Origin: Cylicocyclus nassatus
Lineage: Eukaryota; Nematoda; Chromadorea; Rhabditida; Strongylidae
NCBI GenBank assembly: GCA_958299035.1
Contig: CATQJL010000305.1
Span: 33,679,733 to 33,743,732, forward strand
Direction: 5' to 3'
DNA: 64,000 nucleotides
Every line of letters starts with the position of its first letter. Position 1 is the first letter of the stretch. Position numbers and translations under genes: made by a program. Below are positions 23,041 to 34,443 of the stretch, in pieces. Below the pieces are notes generated by a model. It searched no databases. It had not been told where the DNA came from and saw only the letters and a program-made list of their open reading frames with translations.

Positions 23041-26000
23041 ATGGGACTCAAGAAGGATCTCCTTCTTGTGCTTACTATCGAATCTGTTGTGCTAGGTGTC
23101 GTCCTCGGCTTCGTGATTCGGCCTTTCAATCCAAGGTATTTTGGTCGATCACCTAAACATAGTCTAATAAGTTGATAACCAGCAATACCGTAAGCTGGTC
23201 GAACTTAACTGAACCTAAATATGCTTCATTCAATGATGTCTTCTTTCAGCAATGACACAATCAGCTTGATCGGATTCCCCGGCGAAATTTTCATGCAGAT
23301 TGTAGAGATGATGATTCTACCTCTTATTATTTCATCTGTAATATCAGGTTGGTTTTGCAAATTATCAATTTTTATATTTTTGTCAAAATTGGGATACATT
23401 GCTTTAGCTCTGGCACAAGTTCGAGCTCGTGATGCTAGACAGATTGGTATTGTCACTGTTATCTACTACATGACTACCACATTCCTGTCCACGTTCGTAG
23501 GTTTTCCTCAAATTTTTTTATTTTAGACTCATAACAGTTCTGGACACCACGCTCGTGATTTGTAAGAAAAATCACCGCTCTCTGCTGAATTTCCCTAAAA
23601 TTCGCGTTGCATCGGATATTTTCTCCAAATGGGCGAATTATTCAAAAGCACTTGACGAGATGCATCTTCTGAATTGCCTGTTTCGGCCCGGTGACGGTCA
23701 AATTTCACGGATCTTTTTAAATTCTTGTTTACAGTAGTTCGCCCAGAGTGCCCTATTCCTTGCACATGAAGTAGCCTACCTTGAGTAAAAATCTGCATCT
23801 GTAAAATCTGACCGACTGTTGTGCCAAGATCGGCACTTCTACGTATCAGAAGTACACCTCGTCAAGCAGAGTTGAAGTCGCTTTTGAATCAAGATTCATC
23901 CGCTTTGAAGCAAGATTATGGTGATGCGGCGCAAAGTTCAGCGAACTCCTGTGGAGTGCGGTGATTTTTTCACAGTTTACGAGCGGTACTGTACTGGCTA
24001 ACAGACCTTTACTAAGCCATTGTGCAGGCGGTAGTCCAAAGTGTTGTTCGTGATCAGGAAATAACCTTCAAGCTTTTACCCACTACAGTACTCAACAACG
24101 CTGATTAGTCCTCTCGGAAATTGTGCGGTACTGGGCGGGAATTAATCTTTTGAATTCTCATTTACGATGAACCATACGTGTTTGCTGTTTGCTTTTGCAA
24201 TTTCTTTATTGCAGCGTTCCGAAATTTAACAATTAAAGTGACGGGACATCAGTGATATTGAAGAAAAGTTCCACTTAAGAAATAAAATTACGAATTGAAA
24301 GTGTACTGTCTTCAATGTTATTCATTCAGACAGGAATAATCCTAGTTTCTTCCATTCATCCTGGCGACCCAGCTCTTATTCATGCGCTTGGCGAGGGAAC
24401 CTTAGAAAATACTGCTTTGTCCACGCTGGACACATTCTTGGATCAAATAAGGTTAGCAAAAAAGGCCAAAGCATTCTTTTAACAGTTTTTTTTTCAGAAA
24501 CATGTTCCCGGAAAATATTATCCAGGCTACTTTCCAACAAGTCCAGACCTACTATGTTCCCATCAAGCCAAAAGTTCAGCGGACGAATGGCACTTCGAAC
24601 ATGACAGAAGTCATATTGCAGAAACCTCAACTAACCTATACAAACGAAATGAATGTCTTAGGTTTAAAACATTTTTCGCAAAATTTGTTGGACCCCTAAA
24701 ATGATGTATTTTGCAGGGCTGATTGTATTTTGCAGCGGGTTTGGTGTTATATTAAGCATTTTGGGAGACCAAGCTAGGCTGATGATTAATTTTTTCATTG
24801 TGCTAGATGCCATAATTATGCGATGGATCTCTGCACTCATGTGGTAAGTACATAATTTCGTAATCCATATTATTAAAGCTAACAATCGCTTTCTTGCTTG
24901 GTAATAAATTGTAATGAAAATATGGAACATGAGAAACCATGTGAAAAATTGTGGGAAAGTATCTTTCCAAAGGGCAAAGCAAGATTAACCTGCTGAAAAA
25001 ATTGTCATACTCACAGTACTGAGAAAAAATATTTTTCAGGTGCTATCCCATTGGGATCCTTTCACTAGTTTGCAAGAACATTGTAGATATTGATAATCTA
25101 ACAGAAACGGCACAAGGTAGGCACATGTTTGCAGTCTTTGTTTTTTTTCGCTTTTTTTGAAGTTACCCTGGTTTAGCTTTGGCAATGTATGTGGTGACAG
25201 TAATCTGCGGTTTGATGATCCACTCATTGCTGACGTTACCCTTGTTGTACTTCGTGGTAACCAGGAAGAGTCCATTTGCCTATATGACTGGAATGCTTCA
25301 AGCTCTTGCCACCGCTTTTGGAACTGCTTCCAGGTGAATCTTCTTAACAATCATTGTTATTCCAGCAAATCCGGAACTGTCTGCAAATTTTGATCTAGCA
25401 ATTGCTAGTAATGAAAATCGTATTGAAAATGTAAACTAGAACAATTTTTGCTTTTGCATGGTAGAATTGCTGTTGAAGTTTGCAAAAAGTTTGAAAGATC
25501 ACATCACACGCTCCAAGAGCTGAATTGGTTTTTTGAAAGTTAAATAATATTCAATTCAGTACCGCCACCTTGCCTGTCACATTTCGGTCTCTGGAAGAAA
25601 ATCTGAAAATAGACAGACGGGTGACTCGTTTTGTGCTGCCTCTCGGCGCCACTATTACTATGGTAAGTCATTTTTTTCCCCTTTGATATGGTGCTATGAC
25701 CATAAAAGCTCTAACTCCTGTTTATCCTTTCAATGCAAAGAATTTTAGTACCTTGCTTAGACGCTCATATTTTTTGATTTTCCTAGGCTTTCCTCCATTT
25801 CACAAGACACGACCGGGGCAACATACAGGGTGTCCCAAAAAAATGTATCGAACGTTTGATCGTTAGTATCTCTCTTCCCAAGAAATCTTTTGCCTTGCTT
25901 CAAGTACCGTTTTGTAGAGCTGGCTTCAACCTAGATTTGCATTATAGAACGAATCACCCATCTCTCTATGGTGTCAATGTGGAAAAAGCTGTCGTTTCAA

Positions 26001-29000
26001 AATTTTTCAAAAAAATGTGAAATCTTGTGTATTAGGGTTTTTATAAACGCTTGGTTTATTACTCAACTATTCACGAGATTAGAAGCCTTCTAAACGGTGT
26101 AACCGCACTTTTTAGGAATTGAAGAAATTGCCGCTACCTCTTACCTGGCATAACTCTTCAATGAAGCATCATAATAAGTTGGGAACTTTACACTTATAAT
26201 CAGCAACTCTAATTAGCCCAGTACAAAAGTTTTGAGGCTGTTTTGTTCCCTTTCTGAAGCAAAATGGCCTTTCATTGCTTAAAACCCTCTTTGAAGTTTC
26301 TATCGTAATCCCACAGTAATGAAGAGAGATGAGTGATTCGTTCTATAATGCAATAAGTTGAAGCCAGCTCTACAAAATGGTACCTGAAGTAAGGGAAAAG
26401 ACTTCTTCAGAAAAGAGATATTAATGGTCAAACGTTCGATACGTTTTTTTTTGGAAACACCCTGTATTTTCATTGATTTATCTTTTATAAGTAACGGAAT
26501 TCAACTGTGGTTTTGATACTGTAGTCTTCTTCATTTATTCTTCGTCGACTGACAAGGAAATGGTCAGAAGTCGAAGTGGCCAATCCAAACAAGTACCATT
26601 CTCTTGAAAGATGAACCACAAAAAGCGCATTGTTATCACGAATGGATATAATGAAACAAAAAAAAGCTTATTTTGTCCCTCAGTCCTGATGCACTTTATG
26701 CTCGTACACAAAGGCCCGTAGTAAAGCTCGGTCAAGTTAGATGATCTGAAATGAGGGCTTCGGATAAGGTTCGTAAGATAAACTGACGAGCGGTCACTCC
26801 CTTATGCTATAAAAACGCGATCTGACCTGACAGGTGAGCGTCAGAGCACGTGCCGCAGTAATCTCACCTGATCCATAAGAGCAGCATCGATTTCGAGGTG
26901 ATCTCAAGGATATGGTGTGCAAAGAATGAGACGTAGAGTATAATCTCGTAAGTTGCTCATTAGTAACTTACGGGGTACGTAATGCGACATAATATTGCGG
27001 GCTAGAGTGCGCGAAACTGCACATTTTTAGGGCCTACGAATACAAAGAATCAATGAACAGCTAATTGCAGGCAAGAACAGGGGAAAGCTGATTTTTTTCT
27101 TTGCAGGGTGCATTATATTCGTAAAAATCTGGTTGAGTAAAATCTCTTTGTTTATCTCATCGTTTTTCTGTTCAAAAATTAGTTTAATGATTTGTGGTTT
27201 TCCACGCACTAAAATATTGCGATTTTGTTCCATTTATCTATTTGCTGGATAAATCTTTTGATTGCGGTTATCATCTTTTTGTTACTGTCGTTAGCAATGA
27301 TTGCGTGCCGATGCCGCAAAAAGTAATCCCGATAGCCGATATCGAACCAGGGAGCTTTGCATCGCAATCAGTTATCCGTTCAAACATGCTAGCACGAATA
27401 GTAATGATGTTTCTTCTCGAAGAACGCACACCCTTGTCATTTCTATGAAACCATCAACATCCAAATCAATAGCTCGCTGGATGCCGGACTGAGGCGTCCT
27501 ACGATCAACTCAGGTCCGCTTCAAGGGAGATGCTCCAAAGGTTTTATAGACCAAAGAATAAAACTGTTATATCGTTGTATTTCATTACTAGTCAGAAACC
27601 ATTTTGGTTCTTGCTTTTCAGGATGGCACCGCTTTATATGAGGCTGTTGCTGTGATCTTTATAGCCCAGCTCCATAATGTAAAACTTACTCTCCTCGAAT
27701 TGTTAACAATCAGGTAACGTGTCTCTTCTTAAATCACGAATGCAAACCTGTTGTTTAGTGTCACGACGACGGTTGCTTCAATTGGATCTGGTTCTGTACC
27801 CGCAGGACTCGACACCATCGTCATTGTTCTGACTACAGTGGGTCTACCAGCAAAAGATCTTAGCTTACTGCTGACTGTCGACTGGTTGCTGTGAGTTTTA
27901 ACATTTTTCAGCCTTCAGCAATTTGTACTCCGGACAAATTTGAGTGACCGAATCCGAACTTCGGTGAATGTCTTGGGTGACGGCTTTGGAGCAGGCATCA
28001 TTCATCACTTGACTAAGGACAGTCTCGTCGAGGCTGATACAGATGAGCTTATTCGGCAGATAAGAGAGGACATACGTAAGTAATAGAAAAATTATAGAAC
28101 AAAAAGCATTATTTTCAATTATACAATCATCAACAGAACTTCCTCAGTGTTACTAACTTCCAAAGAGTTCAAAAGGAAAGTTCTAGAAGTTTTCAATAAG
28201 AACGCGCAATGCCACATCTAGTAGGTCATCCCTGCTCTGGAACACAATTTTTTGTAGAGAGGGCCATCCAACAGCTAAGGCTGCGTTCATACTGTTTCCG
28301 AAGTCTGGGAACAGTTCCAGCACAATGCTCAGTTCGAGCGCTGTGCTGGAACTGTTCCCGCTTCGGGATCAGTATGAACATTCCCGAACTTCGGGATCAG
28401 TATGAACGCAGCCTAACTCTTCAAATCAACAGGATTGGCGGCCGAAAGCCGGGCCGAGGCCTTATCAAGGCCAGGGAATGATCAGAGAGCACGCTCGCGA
28501 GAAAGGCCCAGACTGCGCCGCGGGTGCGGCGGTTCGTCCTCCAGCCGCCGATCCAGTTGAATTAAAGGATGTGTATTCGCGAAATCTTATATATAAAGCT
28601 GAATGTCTGTTTGTATGTATGTCTGTCTGTCTGTATGTCTGTCTGTCTGTATGTCTGTCTGTCTGTGTGTACGTATGTTCCGAATAGAAAATTCCATTTC
28701 TGAACCGATCCGGACCAAACTTGGCACACATACACTACGGGCCCCGGCGGGTGTCATAGGCTACTTTTCGTCATCGATCGATATCGATTTTATCGATTTT
28801 TATCGATTTTTTTGCCGAGTCCACCTACGGGGCTGGGAGTTGGCACAGGGGGGTAATCGAGCATGGGGATTCCGAATACAATATTGGTTTTCAGGATTAT
28901 CGATTACTTTTATCGATTTTATCGATTTTTTTGCAAAGTTTGAGCTACGGGGCTGGGAGTTGGCACAGGGGGGTAATCGAGCATGGGGATTCCGAATACA

Positions 29001-30324
29001 ATATTGGTTTTCAGGATTATCGATTACTTTTATCGATTTTATCGATTTTTTTGCAAAGTTTGAGCTACGGGGCTGGGAGTTGGCACAGGGGGGTAATCGA
29101 GCATGGGGATTCCGAATACAATATTGGTTTTCAGGATTATCGATTACTTTTATCGATTTTATCGATTTTTTTGCAAAGTTTGAGCTACGGGGCTGGGAGT
29201 TGGCACAGGGGGGTAATCGAGCATGGGGATTCCGAATACAATATTGGTTTTCAGGATTATCGATTACTTTTATCGATTTTATCGATTTTTTTGCAAAGTT
29301 TGAGCTACGGGGCTGGGAGTTCGCACAGGGGGGTAATCGAGCATGGGGATTCCGAATACAATATTGGTTTTCGGGATTATCGATTACTTTTATCGATTTT
29401 ATCGATTTTTTTGCAAAGTTTGAGCTAGGAGGCTGGGAGTTGGCACAGGGGGGTAATCGAGCATGCTGATCACCCCCAAGGGGGGTGATCAGCATGTTCG
29501 ATTACACCCCTGTGCCAAATTCCAGCCCCCTAGCTCAAATTTTCAAAAAATCGATAAAATCGATAAAAGTAATGGACGATCTTGAAAACTAATATTGTAT
29601 TCGTAATCTGCATGCTCGATTACCCCCTGTGCAAACTCCTAGCCCCGCAGGTCAAACTTTACAAAAAAATCGATAAAATCGATAAAAGTAATGGACGATC
29701 CTGAAAACTAATATTGTGTTCGTAATCAACATGCTCGATTACCCCCTGTGCAAAATCCCAGCCTCGCATGTCAAAATTTACAAAAAATCGATAAAACCAA
29801 TAAAAGTAATCGATAATTCTGAAAACTAATATTGTATTCGGAATCCCCATGCTCACTTCCCCCCCTGTGCCAACTCCTAGCCCTGTAGGTGAACTCTGCA
29901 AAAAAATCGATAAAAATCGGTAAAATCGACGCCGATCGATAACGAAAAGTGGACTGTGACACCCGCCGGGGCCCGAAGTGTATGTGTGCCAAGTTTGGTC
30001 CGGATACGGCGGAGCCGGGTAAGCCAGCTAGTAAACAATATATTCAGATCACTTAAACAATCCTGAGCTTGAAATGCAGCTTAAAAGCAATCAAAATACC
30101 GTGCACAGTCACACCGCAATACAAATGCAGGTCCGTTCTCAGATATCATATTGTTATTCTCCAACTTTTCTACCTTCAACACTGCTAGAAATGCGTAGAA
30201 CATTCAGGCAGTAGATTCCAATGGTTCCTTTGAGATGGAGAAGCCAGTGGCGCCGAAAACAACAAGAGCGTCCTTGGCTCCGGATGAATCAAAAGCGCTT
30301 CTTGCTGTAGAGTATGTCGTTTGA
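23041..30324 (+). CDS. glt: Sodium-dependent excitatory amino acid (glutamate) transporter, SLC1 family, 13 exons
   Basis: Plasma-membrane carrier that clears glutamate/aspartate with Na+; the paralogue is unresolved. Exons: 23041-23135, 23250-23347, 23408-23496, 24330-24451, 24498-24661, 24717-24843, 25040-25116, 25177-25333, 25560-25662, 27622-27713, 27759-27890, 27945-28075, 30212-30324. They sum to 1500 nt, one frame, 499 aa, the family's usual size. Family marks: YYMTTT (84-89), [21 protein letters not shown] (135-147), sequons N165 and N169 in the extracellular loop, HP1 [17 protein letters not shown] (344-352), HP2 near 384-391, and TM8 DRIRTSVN (420-427) with the substrate-binding Asp, Arg and Asn kept. 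Odd points: the usual Asn of NMDGT is Thr343, and the HP2 tip is one residue short. Exon 12 start was set by homology. Exon 13 is the least certain: reading through its donor instead gives a stop at 28081-28083. TE-filled introns 9 and 12 are about 2 kb each. Confidence 0.93.
25826..26464. mobile_element. Mariner-type MITE in glt intron 9, 639 bp
   Basis: Ends CAGGGTGTCCCAAAAAAATG and its inverse ACACCCTG are flanked by TA (25824-25825, 26465-26466). The arms pair over a long distance: ATCGAACGTTTGATCGTTA at 25847 against AATGGTCAAACGTTCGAT at about 26422. No coding. Confidence 0.85.
26760..27560 (-). repeat. tRNA-like (SINE-like) dispersed repeat, copy 1, in glt intron 9
   Basis: The reverse strand aligns block by block with 32040-32840 on the plus strand. 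Shared features are a CGTAAGTTACT...GCAACTTACG hairpin (26944-26972), CAAGGGTGT, GGATG/GGATGC near the GAGCTATT block, and a polymerase III B-box-like GGTTCGATAT (27339-27348, minus). It may be a tRNA-derived SINE or a DNA transposon that captured such a sequence. Edges are approximate. Confidence 0.6.
28279..28413. mobile_element. Small MITE, PIF/Harbinger-like, in glt intron 12
   Basis: Termini GGCTGCGTTCATACTG and CAGTATGAACGCAGCC are perfect inverted repeats flanked by TAA on each side (28276-28278, 28414-28416). A three-base TAA duplication is typical of the PIF/Harbinger superfamily. 135 bp, no coding. Confidence 0.82.
28585..30031. mobile_element. Helitron-like inverted-repeat element in glt intron 12, 1447 bp
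   Basis: Starts A/TCTTATATATAAAGCTGAAT and ends GTAAGCCAGCTAG/T, matching both ends of the copy at 18545. After a TGTCTG/TATG microsatellite (28602-28675) come tandem 120-bp units, then a palindromic core at 29462-29496, then about four units in the opposite orientation, so most of the element folds on itself. The 288-codon frame at 28603-29469 and its 231-codon antisense are by-products of the 120-bp (40-codon) period. It lies wholly between exons 12 and 13. Confidence 0.8.
28862..29461. repeat. Tandem array, 5 x 120 bp
   Basis: Five near-identical 120-bp units, each with CGATTACTTTTATCGATTTT and GGGGCTGGGAGTT, differ at only a few positions (for example G-to-C in the 5th unit near 29321). 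Such low divergence indicates recent amplification within the Helitron-like element. Confidence 0.95.
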
Positions 30325-31710
30325 ATGAAAATCGTCTCTGCTGTATTATCAAGAGACTTCCCTGCGTTTGTTTGCAACTGTAAATTCTATTTTTTGTGCT
30401 TTGCCCTCCTCCGTTAAAGAACCCACTTGATTAATTTCGATCAAGGGGTGCTCATAGTATTGATGTACAAATTCAGCAATGCTTGTTTTTATTCATAATT
30501 TATGTTATAAAGGTTTTCAAATCATAAAGATTGTCAACGCCTTGATTCTTTGTATAACGGACGCCAAAAAGCAATTCTTCGCGAATCACAGAACTCACTG
30601 CGGTGACAAGTGTTTTTGCCTTTTTCCAATCACTACAGAGAGCGAAATTTTGGAATAGCAGCGATTCCGCTCTTAAATATTATTGAACAATATAAAGTCA
30701 AATATCTCTGAAAACCTTTGTTGCTGATGGCTGCCTTTAACCCATCATCAGCAAAATTTTTCTGTCGACGCTTGGAACTTGTAAAAAGGACTTCAAACGC
30801 CAAGTTTATGAAGAGTAAAATCGGGTGGTAAAACCGTGCTACACATCTGATGGGAGCTGTGAAAGAGCATGGCACCGAGGCAAATCAAATTGAAGGCTAT
30901 GTGTGCTGGCTCTACCGCAATCAGCTCTCTCCATTACAAATTCAAAGTCATCTGTCTCGAGCTGCATCAAAACGAGAAATAAATAATAGAATTCAGAAAA
31001 ATTCAAGAATATAGAACAATTGACTGTTATGATTGATTTATGATATCTGAAAATCTCTTTTTTGCCATTTTAAAGTCTTTGACATAACTTGCATTTATGT
31101 TCTAGTAGTATAGAAGAAATCCATTGACAGCGCTGGTACAGAGGTTCTTTAAAGTGCAATGATAGTACTGGGTTTGATCTCCGTCTGTGCCTCAGATCTA
31201 ATCAAAACTACTAATCAATACTCATCTAGTTCGATTTGATGAGCAAACCAAACAAAAAACTCTGGGGATGTTCATTGGTCATATAATCTAGAGTACATAA
31301 AGATTTTCAATCCATACGTGCTATACAAAAATTAGAAAAAATGCTTACAAAATGGAAAAAGAATAGTGGCACAGAAGAAGAAACAAATGAACAATAAGGA
31401 CAGAATAAACACCGATTAAATCTAATGATGTTAAGCGAAACAGCCTATGAATGTCCCCAGCTGCCAGCAATGTGTCAACTCAAGCACAACATCGGCTTGC
31501 AAACAAAGTTTTGTTTCAGTGGTATCTTTACGAAATAAGCTTTCATTGTGCCATAGCAAAGACTTTTGAGATCACTGCTCATCGCCCTCGGATTCATCTT
31601 TTATTCCTTTTATATCATAGTATTTAGAAACGATTCTCTTCCAGTCGATCACATTCTCGATACTCCAGTCCGAAATCTGCTCCATCTCTGCACGTTCACC
31701 ACGCATAACT
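30325..31710. other. 3' flank of glt; nothing certain
   Basis: The 3' UTR and poly(A) site of glt should lie here, but no canonical AATAAA sits close to the stop; the first AATAAA-like cluster is near 30978. No other gene was recognised. Confidence 0.4.
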
Positions 31711-33692
31711 GCAATAATGGGAGGACCGGTAACGGCAGAGTGGGCGTTGAGTCCGCGGGGCGGCACAGGCGGTCCTTGGCAGGACCCACCGCTGCCAGCC
31801 GGCATGCGTCCTTGAGTTTGCTTCGAATTTCACTGACGGTCGAAAGGCGATGTCGCTGGTTCCTTTAGGTTGAAATAAGCATCGGCAACAACGGTAATGA
31901 TGCTTAATATAGTCGAAAAGGTATGTGCTGACGAAGTATAGCAGCGAAAGGTTGTGCAGAGACTATAGTTATAGTTACTATGCTCTTGGGGAAGCGGGAG
32001 GCTAACGTTTAGATTTTAACTTCTAGAAACGCACTGCTTGCTTATTTTGATCAGCTTGCTTTGAAATTGAGGCCCGTAGTAAACCCCCATCAAGGCAGCT
32101 CCCTTGAGGAGGATAGCAGTTGATTTTATCGCGCCTCATTCTAGCATCCGGTGAGCTATTAATCTGGATGCTATCGCTTCCTAGACATTATAATCAAGGG
32201 TGTTCTTGAAAAAGTGACCACTCGAGCCAAATCGGTCAAAAGGGTAAATGATTGGACTTACACGCGCGCGTCTGTGGTTCGACTCCGCCATACGACTTTT
32301 GTTGCATCGCCGGGCAATCTTTGGTAGCGGCCCTATCGCAATTGATGATGACTGCTATCAAGGATTTCGCCTAGCACATTTTGTGACAAAAATTTTACGA
32401 AAAAACGGAATGGTTGCGGCGTGAATTTAATGAAGTGAACAAACAGTTCTCGTTTTGGAGAGCTCTAAGAAAATACCAGTAAAGTCTACAAAAAAGAGAA
32501 GAATTTGTTCTTTTTTGTTTTCCTCGCCAAAATCGGCTGTTCATCGATCCTCTCCTTTTCGGGCGCGGTTGTGCAGTTTTGCGCCAATTTTGTTTGCATT
32601 TTTAGCCTAACTGATGTGTATCGTAAGTTACTCAGGAGCAACTTACGGGAGTCTTGTCTGCGTCTCCTCGTTAACGCACTATTTGCATTCGTTTAACATC
32701 AGTTCACGTTTAGTTCAAGTGAACGTGAACTGATGTGCACGAGCTGACTGCAGCAGGTGGACAGATGGTCAACTATTCACTCGCCATGCTTATAGCATGG
32801 GAAGGTGGGCGGTCATCAGTTCACCTGACCTGAATTCATTGGGAAGAGTCGAAATTTATATCAGTGACAATATGATTTACAAAACCACAAATAGAGAGGA
32901 GAGAACGGCAGACTAAATCGCGTTGCGAGACACACTGAGATGAAATACCAATCTAACAGTCCACTATAAGTAACTCCTTCGCGATGCCAAATCTACTTCC
33001 TGTAAATAGAGTTACTGATCCACTTCGCCCCGCTCGCATTCGTATACCTATCGACTAAGGCTGGATCTCTTTTAGTGCCAATTCAGGATTTCAATTTCCA
33101 AACCACTTTTTTGACTTTTATAATATAGGGGAAAAGAGTAGTTCATATAGCCATTGAGCTCCAAAGCCTCTTTGTATGGATTGTATGGAAGCTCAATTCA
33201 ACTCCTTGCTCTAACATACGAAAGGCAGGTTTGAAATGAGAAAACTAGGGAACAAACCCACCTGTAATGCGCAAGTCATATGTTGTTTTCCACATATAGT
33301 CAGTGACATCGAACAACTGGCAAAAGCAGACGAAAAAAACTTGTAGAAGTTGAAATCTCATTTTGGAGCAAAACTTAGTCTGCTAGCATCACTGCTTGGT
33401 CATGCTCGATCGCAGACGTAGTGTTCACAATCTGTAGTTGTTGCGCTTCATCATCGCTCATCTTTTAGACGGTATTAAGCAGTGGCGCCGTTGTCGCCGT
33501 CACTGACTTCAATTTCAAAAAGTCGAGTTATACGATATTACGCAGTAACAACCGCTTGTTACTCTGCCACCAGAAACTGAGGCAAATTCAAGGAGGCAAG
33601 GGCTGCTGACAGAGCGGGTCCCGCCACAAGCCACTCGCGCCGCCCCGCGGATTCAACGGCCCACTCTGCCGTTACAGGTCCTTCAATAATAA
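31711..33692. mobile_element. Foldback element with about 130-bp inverted arms
   Basis: 31711-31840 (AACGGCAGAGTGGGC...CCGCGGGGCGGC) is the inverse of 33560-33692 (GCCGCCCCGCGG...GCCCACTCTGCCGTTA), roughly 80% by eye. Weaker pairing continues inward to about 31940 and 33480. The tRNA-like repeat copy at 32040-32840 lies inside. No transposase frame; no target duplication identified. Confidence 0.65.
32040..32840 (+). repeat. tRNA-like (SINE-like) dispersed repeat, copy 2
   Basis: Homologous to 27560-26760 in inverse orientation. It has the B-box-like GGTTCGACTCC at 32276-32286 and the CGTAAGTTACT...GCAACTTACG hairpin at 32620-32646. An extra palindrome AGTTCACGTTTAGTTC...GAACGTGAACT at about 32700-32733 is not seen in copy 1. 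Not a functional tRNA: acceptor and anticodon stems do not fold. Confidence 0.6.
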
Positions 33693-34443
33693 GGACTCAA
33701 GGATTATAATGCCACGATGTTAGCTGCTAGTTTTTACGAGGTCACTTCTCTATACCCCATTGAATGTAGCAGCTGGGAATGAATTTACAGATATGACTAA
33801 ACCTCGGTCATGAACTCAAAGGAATTTCCATAATATATACACTCACCTTCTTCGTTTTCGCGCACAGTTGGACTAGCTCCTGCTTGACAACCATTACCCA
33901 TTACCCAGGAAACCTTGGAGAGTGGTGTGTGGGTTGAGAGAAGTATGGTTAACCACAGTTATCACTTCCGTGCTATTCACAGATTTGCAAGCAAAGAGTC
34001 TAAATATTTTATTACTCTAGGATCATCTATCCAAAAAAGTAAGCAAACGTAGCATCAAACACGATACGATGAGTTTTTCGGGATTTGTTAAACATGCCAA
34101 GCATTACTGTACGAACGAATTTTTACAGTAACTAAGTGGCTGGTGGATTCGTTTCCAACATAGCCAGATAATCGAGGAAAATGTAGAACCTTGGAATTTT
34201 CGAAATTTGATTCCATTTTTTTGTGAAAATTTCATAAGAAGATGAAGATGACTGTTAGGAACGCGACTGATGATAAACTTGCTAAAAGGCAGGTCCGTCC
34301 AGATTCCTCAATGTTTTAGTCATTTTAAGCCTTTCCTTGGCCCTCAATTTTGATATGTGGTGCAAAACTTGAAAACTCCTGAAACCGGAGTTTGATAAAA
34401 TAGGCGAGGCTTGATAGTGATAGATTCAGTTCTTTTTTTCCTT
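33693..34443. other. No recognised feature
   Basis: AT-rich sequence with no frame longer than background, no inverted repeat and no RNA gene that I can see. Confidence 0.4.

Noticed and set aside
27912..27944. Extra 11 residues at the start of glt exon 12
   Set aside because: It would require a 21-nt intron and inserts sequence before the invariant DRIRTS motif. The acceptor at 27944 is preferred.
28862..29461. CRISPR-like array
   Set aside because: Units are full 120-bp tandem copies with no unique spacers; eukaryotic context.
28603..29469. 288-codon repetitive open frame (and 231-codon antisense at 28800-29495)
   Set aside because: The 120-bp tandem unit is a multiple of three, so several frames stay open through the array by arithmetic alone. 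It lies in an intron within a Helitron-like element.
31160..31205. Second tRNA-like B-box (GGGTTTGATCTCC)
   Set aside because: No matching A-box or acceptor stem; likely chance.
32221..32300. tRNA gene suggested by GGTTCGACTCC
   Set aside because: The T-arm is plausible, but the acceptor, D and anticodon stems do not fold. Kept only as a tRNA-like part of a repeat.
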